Shown: one piece after another, positions 52,011 to 56,803 of the stretch
Numbering within the stretch: position 1 is the first letter of the stretch
Layout of the letters: every line of letters begins with the position of its first letter
Assembly (NCBI GenBank): GCA_009840005.1
Contig: VXOR01000028.1
Location: 1-56,803 of the forward strand
Length of the DNA: 56,803 bases
Reading direction: 5' to 3'
Source: Gemmatimonadota bacterium
Lineage (GTDB): Bacteria; Latescibacterota; UBA2968; UBA8231
Position numbers and translations under genes: made by a program
The notes under the pieces: generated by a model
Seen by the model: only the letters and a program-made list of their open reading frames with translations
The model's database searches: none
Told to the model about the DNA's origin: nothing

Positions 52011-52904
52011 ATGGCGGATTCTCCGCGTTTATTGATTACGGGCGCAAGCGGTTACGTGGGTCAACAACTAATGGCGGCAGCGGCTTGGGAGCAAGCCGAG
52101 TGGTTGGGCCGCAAAGAGGTTGTGACCGCTAACTACACCCGCATTCGCCGCTACGACGAAGAGTACTTGGCGGAATACGTGCGGTCGGCTGATGTCGTCA
52201 TTCATTTGGCGGCGGCTGTGCGCGGGCGCGACCAAGACGCCATGATTGCTGCCAACGTCGAGCTGACGAGTCGGCTGATTGGCTTGATGGAAAAATATAA
52301 CTCTGATGCGCGGCTGATTTTCTTCAGTACGGACTTGGCCACGTCTGAATATTCGCTCTACGGCCGCTCGAAGAATCGCGCCGAACAGCTCATCGGCGCA
52401 AGTGCCTTAGACGCGATTTGCCTGCGGGCGAGCATGATCGTCGGCGAGAAGGGAGGGCCGCTGGCGGCGACCTTTGACGCGCTGACCAAGTTGGCGCGGC
52501 TGAAGGTGTTGCCCGTTCCCAATGGGGGACGGTTTTTGGTGCGGCCGCTGTGGATAGGCGACATTGTCCAGGTTTTGCACGCCTTGATTGGCCGCCGGGG
52601 ACAGGATGCGGATCGAGGCATTTGGTCCATGTATGGAGCGTCCATCCGCTTTGTGGACTTGATGCGCCTGTTGGCTCGCGCCCAAGGCAACAAGCCCCTG
52701 TTGGTGCCGTTCCCCGTTCAGTGCATTACGTGGCCGGGTAGAGCCTTGTTGCGGCTCAGGCCCCGAACCCAAGTGCCGATTGATTTCCTCGTCGCTCTTA
52801 CGGAAGCAGTGAAGAAAGAAGAGCTGGATGTCTTTCAACACTTGGGGATCGAACGCACGCCGATTGATCGCATTGTGCAGTGGCGGTCTTGCGGGTTGAA
52901 GTAG
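52011..52904 (+). CDS. NAD-dependent epimerase/dehydratase (SDR family)
   Basis: A 297-residue extended SDR. It starts at the ATG at 52011 with GGGGCGAG just ahead. The cofactor motif LLITGASGYVGQQL is at residues 7-20, VVIHLAAAVRGRD follows, and the catalytic YxxxK is YGRSK, within FFSTDLATSEYSLYGRSKNR. Typical of nucleotide-sugar epimerases and reductases acting on surface polysaccharide or lipid precursors. The gene ends one base before the following membrane-protein gene, indicating a two-gene transcript. Confidence 0.88.
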   Translation: MADSPRLLITGASGYVGQQLMAAAAWEQAEWLGRKEVVTANYTRIRRYDEEYLAEYVRSADVVIHLAAAVRGRDQDAMIAANVELTSRLIGLMEKYNSDARLIFFSTDLATSEYSLYGRSKNRAEQLIGASALDAICLRASMIVGEKGGPLAATFDALTKLARLKVLPVPNGGRFLVRPLWIGDIVQVLHALIGRRGQDADRGIWSMYGASIRFVDLMRLLARAQGNKPLLVPFPVQCITWPGRALLRLRPRTQVPIDFLVALTEAVKKEELDVFQHLGIERTPIDRIVQWRSCGLK

Positions 52905-52905
52905 A

Positions 52906-54537
52906 ATGCGCCGCTTGACTATCCCGGCCGTGTTCATCGCCGTCGCTTTCGTCCAGACCGCGCCGCTGGGTCTGCATCTGACCACGCACGTTCCCTTTGG
53001 AAACTATCCGACCGCGACCACGGTGCGCTGGGAGATGTGGACGCTGTGGTGGAACAGCGACCGGCTGACGCACGGGTACCTCGACTACTGGAACGCGCCC
53101 ATTTTCCATCCCAATCCCGCGGCCTTTGCCTATTCGGAACCCCAATGGCTGACTGGCTTGGCCTTTGGCGTCATTTTGCTGCTTGCCGATTCCCCGCCCC
53201 TGGCGTACAACGCAATTTTGCTGGCGATTCTGGCGCTGAATGGCTGGAGCGGCTTTTTCTTGTTGCGCCAATTGCGCTTTCCGCTGGGGGCGGCCTTGGC
53301 CGGGGGCATCCTCGTGGAAATGCTGCCTTTGGCCGCCGATCAGCTCGGCGTCGTCCAGACGGTCGTTTTGTTTCCCTGCATCATGGCACTGGCTTGTTTG
53401 GTCCAGTTCCGGCGCGACGGAGGATTCGGCCCGCTGCTAAGGTGCGGCGTTTGGATGGCCGTGTGCTTTCACACGGCGTCGCACACGGCCCTGTTGTTCG
53501 GGCCGGTAGCGGTGGCGGGTTACCTCGTCCTGTGCTGGCCGCCTCGGCGTCTCCTCGCGCCCATTGCGGCGCTCGGCTTGTGCGGCGCGTTGGTCGTGCC
53601 CATAGCCGTTGGGCAACTGGGCGCGCTGAGCGGATTGGATATGGAGCGATATCGCTCGGAAGAGACGATTCGCCGCACGAGTGCTCGCGTTGACGACTAC
53701 GCGAAGATGCCGGCCACCAACTGGCTGCGGCAACGTCCGCCCGATTGGCGAGGCCATGCGCTGGGGTTTGGGGTGGCCGTGTGGCCGTTGGCTTTGGCCG
53801 GGATTTGGTTTGGTCTGAAAAACCGGTGCTATCGGCGCTGGGCGTTGTTTTGTCTCGGCGCGGTGCTGGGCTGTGTATTGCTGTCTTTTGGACCTCGCCT
53901 CGACGCGCCGTGGAACGCTCCATACGAGTTGCTGCGGACGTATTATTCGGGGTTTGAGTACGCACGCAATTTGTGGCGTTTTGCCGGGCTGGCGCAGCTA
54001 TTTGTCGCGTTGCTCGCGGTCTTGGGATTGGTATGGTTGGGTCGCCGTCGGTGGGTGCAGTGTTTGGTTGTCTTGATCGTGGCCATCGATTGGCTGTCTG
54101 CGCCAGTGCCGCTGCTCAAGTGGGAAGTGCCGACGCAGGAATGGGTTCAGTGGCTGCGAGAGGCACCGCCGGATACTCGCATCGTCCACGTGCCCATGGT
54201 CGCCAGTGGCCGGGCCGATCGCTTTGATCAGACGACCTATTGGATGAACTGTCAGATGTATCACGGGCGGCCGATAGCCAATGGTTTTGCCAGCTTTGTG
54301 CCGCAGCACGTTCACGCCCTATCGCGCATCATGGAGGGGTTCCCAAACGCGAGCAGCATTTCGGCGCTGCGGCGCTTCCAGATCAGTCACGTGCTAGTGG
54401 AGAGCGATTGGTTTATGGAGCGCGCCGAGCAGTTTGAGATATGGGACGAGCATCTCGCGTTGGAGAAGGTGACGGCGGATGTGAGGATTTACCGCGTGGT
54501 GTCTTCTGGGAACGTTAAAGAAGCGTTCGAGAATTAG
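52906..54537 (+). CDS. Polytopic membrane protein, GT-C-like (uncharacterised)
   Basis: A 543-residue integral membrane protein with about 11 helices (residues 5-22, 80-110, 125-160, 180-235, 285-330, 355-400) and a C-terminal soluble part of about 130 residues (VPTQEWVQWLREAPPDTRIV, SSISALRRFQISHVLVESD). The pattern, with an extracytoplasmic loop early on (HVPFGNYPTATTVRWEMW), resembles GT-C glycosyltransferases or YfhO-like proteins. The first-loop acidic dyad expected of GT-C enzymes is not obvious. Coupled to the SDR gene (2 bp). Stop overlaps that of the convergent PhyH gene. Confidence 0.6.
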   Translation: MRRLTIPAVFIAVAFVQTAPLGLHLTTHVPFGNYPTATTVRWEMWTLWWNSDRLTHGYLDYWNAPIFHPNPAAFAYSEPQWLTGLAFGVILLLADSPPLAYNAILLAILALNGWSGFFLLRQLRFPLGAALAGGILVEMLPLAADQLGVVQTVVLFPCIMALACLVQFRRDGGFGPLLRCGVWMAVCFHTASHTALLFGPVAVAGYLVLCWPPRRLLAPIAALGLCGALVVPIAVGQLGALSGLDMERYRSEETIRRTSARVDDYAKMPATNWLRQRPPDWRGHALGFGVAVWPLALAGIWFGLKNRCYRRWALFCLGAVLGCVLLSFGPRLDAPWNAPYELLRTYYSGFEYARNLWRFAGLAQLFVALLAVLGLVWLGRRRWVQCLVVLIVAIDWLSAPVPLLKWEVPTQEWVQWLREAPPDTRIVHVPMVASGRADRFDQTTYWMNCQMYHGRPIANGFASFVPQHVHALSRIMEGFPNASSISALRRFQISHVLVESDWFMERAEQFEIWDEHLALEKVTADVRIYRVVSSGNVKEAFEN

Positions 54538-55319
54538 TTGGTACCCTGGGGCAGGCCGCGCCAGCGGTCGTAGTAAAGTTGCGCTTTCTCCGGCAGAGCT
54601 TCTCGCACTCGGTCGGACAGACGCCATTCCCAATCGCTACCCACGTAATCCATTGATTCTTGGGGATCGTAGCGCCGCAGGCCGCCGGTGACGCTCAGCC
54701 GCCGTTCCAAGTCGTCTGGTTTGTGGCCGCGGTGGATGATTTTGCCGTTCCAAAACACGGTTTGCCCCCGCCGCAAATCCACCTGCATTCCGCCGGGAAT
54801 TGGTTGGCGCGTGTTGCCGAACAATACCTCGGCTTCTGGCTCGGTGCGATAGCGCTGCTGGCTCTTTGGAATCACCCACAGGCATGGGTCGTCGAGTAGG
54901 GCCGTCTGCCATTTGAGGCTGACGAATGGCTGGTTGAGAATGGCCATTTCCTCGGTTTCGCTGTAATTGACTGGCGGCTGGCCAATGTCGCGGTGCCAGC
55001 CGGTGTCGTAGGGACGTTCTGTACACCACAGATGCACGTGGCCGAGCCGCAGCTCCGATCCTAGGAAGGCTTCGGCGTAACGGGTGATTGGATCGGAGAT
55101 CAGGTATTCGGCGAATGCGGGTTCGGCGAATTCCGGGGCGATCAGGCCCAAGATGCCCGTGGAGTTGGGGCCTTGGCCGGAGACATCGACTTGTCCCGAG
55201 CGCACCTTATCGACCACCCGCCGGCCCGCTGCCTCCAAGCGGTCGAGCAGGTCCGGCTCAACGGCGTCATCGACGACGACGAAGCCGTCGTTGAAATAGG
55301 TCGCTTTGAAATCGGTCAT
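54534..55319 (-). CDS. Phytanoyl-CoA dioxygenase family protein
   Basis: A 261-residue Fe(II)/2-oxoglutarate dioxygenase with AAAAGGAA ahead of the ATG. The facial triad is complete: TGWHRDIG (H109, D111) and NGKIIHRGHKP (H196), with RRLSVTGGLR probably supplying the 2-oxoglutarate Arg. LRLGHVHLWCTERPYD and SLKWQTALLDDPCLWVIPKS are family-like. It is more distant from the other four PhyH proteins in this window than they are from each other. Stops of this and the preceding gene overlap by four bases. Reads outward from the truncated TPR gene behind it, 29 bp away, and may be co-transcribed with it. Confidence 0.9.
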   Translation of the reverse strand: MTDFKATYFNDGFVVVDDAVEPDLLDRLEAAGRRVVDKVRSGQVDVSGQGPNSTGILGLIAPEFAEPAFAEYLISDPITRYAEAFLGSELRLGHVHLWCTERPYDTGWHRDIGQPPVNYSETEEMAILNQPFVSLKWQTALLDDPCLWVIPKSQQRYRTEPEAEVLFGNTRQPIPGGMQVDLRRGQTVFWNGKIIHRGHKPDDLERRLSVTGGLRRYDPQESMDYVGSDWEWRLSDRVREALPEKAQLYYDRWRGLPQGTN

Positions 55320-55348
55320 TGCGGATTCCTTTTGTCAGGAGAGTCGAG

Positions 55349-56803
55349 CTACCTCTGTTGGCTTTGTGCGCGAGCTTGGCGAATCCAGCGGTGGGCGTTG
55401 GGATGGTCGGGAACTTGCAGCAGCAGTTGTTCCCACGTGGCAATGGCCTCGCGCAAGCGTCCTCGCGCTGCATAGGCATATCCTAGGTCTTGGTAGGCTT
55501 CCGCCAAATCCGGCTGCACTCGGCGCGCTTGCTCATACGCCAATATAGCTCGATCCGGCTGCCCCATGCGAAAGAGCACCGTGCCCATGCCCAAATGCGC
55601 CAAACCGTGCTGCGGGTCCAGTTCGACAGCCTGCTGGAAAGACGCCAGTGCCTCTGCGAGACGCCCCTGCCGTCCGTAAGCCGTGCCCAGCTCGCTGTGC
55701 GCTGAGGCGTCTTGCGGCATTACTTCGAGCTGCTGTTGGAGATTTTTCACCTTCTTGTGCAGCGGGAAGAAGCGCTCGAAAAGTTGCTGTTCTTTTTGCG
55801 CGTCTGTTGTACGTCCCAGCTTGTTGTACACAGTGATCAGTTGCAGGTGAGGGTTGGGTTCCCAAGGGGCCTGCTCTGCGGCCTGTTCAAAGGCGGCCGC
55901 TGCGGCTTGTAAGCTATCGGCTCGCATGTTCGCCAGTCCTAACCAGATGTGGTACTCCCACGACGAGGGCACCAAGGCGACGGTTCGCTCAAACGACTCA
56001 ATGGCCTCGGCGAGGCGGTTTAGGCCGAGGTGCGCCCGGCCCAAGTAGAAGTGAGAATCCACCGAGGTGGGATAATCGCGCACGGCGTCTTCGAGAACCT
56101 GAGCACCTTCTTCGTAATGCCCTAGGCCGGTGACGAGCAACAGCCCGAGGTGGAAACGCAAAGGCAGCGAATCCGGCGTCTGCCGCAGTCCCTGTTCGAG
56201 TACGGCCCGTACCTCGCCGTAGCGCGCCGCAGCGAACAGGGCCTTGCTGGCCTTGAGGTAATCGTCGGCCTGCCAGTGTGGCTCGCCGACCGCAGGCAAG
56301 GTCTCGGTGATTGGCTGCTCTTGGGGTGCGGATGGCTGGTCTGTTGGAACCTCCTTTTCGCGCCCCGTTGCACCGCTTCGTGGAACAACCGCTACCTCGT
56401 CGCGTCCCTCGCGAATTTCTAGGTAGCTACGCAAGGGCGGCGACTTCAACACCTGCCGCCGGCCCGATGGCCAACGGATTTCCACCGCGTCGACCTGCTC
56501 GTGCGTTCCCAAGCCGATCAGCAGCCGCCGGTCGTGCCCGGCTTGAAAGCCATAACCGCGATGCACCTCGCGCACGAGGTCTAAGCCATCGGCTCGCACG
56601 CGCACTTGGGCACCAATCGCGTCCCGATTGCTCTCGGAGCCGATCAGCTTTAGGCCCAGCCAGTTGTTGCGGTTGCCCCCGTCGTTGCGCAGCAGAGTTG
56701 GGGTGTCGTTGAGATTGACGATTAACAGATCGACATCCCCATCGTTGTCCATATCTCCGAGGGAGGCGGCCCGGCTGACTTTTTCAACGGCCCACCCCGC
56801 CCC
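55349..56803 (-). CDS. FG-GAP/UnbV (ASPIC) and TPR protein, 5' end outside the window
   Basis: The reading frame is open to the window edge, so the protein is truncated at its N-terminus; an in-frame ATG at 56752 is internal, since the codons ahead still read as FG-GAP-like sequence (LGDMDNDGDVDLL). After the last FG-GAP unit comes the UnbV/ASPIC domain (NNWLGLKLIGSESNRDAIGA, VHRGYGFQAGHDRRLLIGLG, VDAVEIRWPSGRRQ) and then about eight TPRs (AAFEQAAEQAPWEPNPHLQL, GTAYGRQGRLAEALASFQQA, AYQDLGYAYAARGRLREAIA). Typical of CRTAC1-like secreted proteins in Acidobacteria, Planctomycetota and relatives. Function unknown, likely surface or periplasmic. Confidence 0.87.
   Translation of the reverse strand, partial: GAGWAVEKVSRAASLGDMDNDGDVDLLIVNLNDTPTLLRNDGGNRNNWLGLKLIGSESNRDAIGAQVRVRADGLDLVREVHRGYGFQAGHDRRLLIGLGTHEQVDAVEIRWPSGRRQVLKSPPLRSYLEIREGRDEVAVVPRSGATGREKEVPTDQPSAPQEQPITETLPAVGEPHWQADDYLKASKALFAAARYGEVRAVLEQGLRQTPDSLPLRFHLGLLLVTGLGHYEEGAQVLEDAVRDYPTSVDSHFYLGRAHLGLNRLAEAIESFERTVALVPSSWEYHIWLGLANMRADSLQAAAAAFEQAAEQAPWEPNPHLQLITVYNKLGRTTDAQKEQQLFERFFPLHKKVKNLQQQLEVMPQDASAHSELGTAYGRQGRLAEALASFQQAVELDPQHGLAHLGMGTVLFRMGQPDRAILAYEQARRVQPDLAEAYQDLGYAYAARGRLREAIATWEQLLLQVPDHPNAHRWIRQARAQSQQR

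Overview
The window (about 56.8 kb, GC-rich, bacterial gene density) carries no rRNA, tRNA, CRISPR or transposase that I can see. Gene content suggests an uncultured FCB-group bacterium, most like Latescibacterota (Poribacteria-like lineages are the alternative). The reasons are a TonB-dependent receptor with a carboxypeptidase-regulatory domain, secreted proteins ending in FlgD-type Ig domains, and many PhyH dioxygenases, Gfo/Idh/MocA oxidoreductases, M81 peptidases, TPR lipoproteins and FG-GAP proteins. This assignment is inference from families; no marker gene is present.

Layout. 0.1-7.7 kb: DCC-family protein, heparan-N-sulfatase-like sulfatase, a PhyH dioxygenase with a Nudix-like tail, a secreted Kelch propeller and a TonB-dependent receptor. 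7.7-14.4 kb: a palindromic repeat, two enolase-superfamily genes (one with eroded metal ligands), a decayed gene end, ThuA-like protein, MDR dehydrogenase, Fic protein and an atypical creatininase. 14.5-19.0 kb, minus strand: a coupled run of DUF167, M81, Nudix and TIM-barrel genes, with a PhyH gene upstream. 19.1-28.1 kb: an overlapping ABC-F / RidA-like / Gfo-Idh / PQQ-propeller operon, two convergent PhyH genes, a second Gfo-Idh gene and a DapA-family aldolase. 28.2-36.8 kb: two paralogous secreted CBM9/DOMON-like proteins with similar leaders and terminators, a TPR lipoprotein, a haem-motif/FG-GAP protein, a DUF6785-like transporter and an HTTM protein.

36.9-49.3 kb is the most unusual part: one plus-strand seven-gene operon. 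It encodes three large secreted proteins with discoidin-like domains and C-terminal FlgD-like Ig domains, a short mosaic protein assembled from pieces of its two neighbours, an 890-residue predicted outer-membrane barrel protein, a SurA/parvulin-like lipoprotein and another lipoprotein. I read it as a candidate undescribed cell-surface assembly or capture system, possibly with the TPR lipoprotein encoded just downstream. 49.3-56.8 kb: TPR lipoprotein, radical SAM protein with an unusual CX3CX3C motif, SDR epimerase, polytopic membrane protein, a fifth PhyH gene and a truncated FG-GAP/UnbV-TPR protein running off the end.

Taken together the region looks like import and breakdown of complex organic matter (sulfated glycans, sugar acids, amino or hydroxy acids) coupled to an elaborate outer surface. 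Physiological roles are inferred; enzyme families are mostly well supported by motifs.
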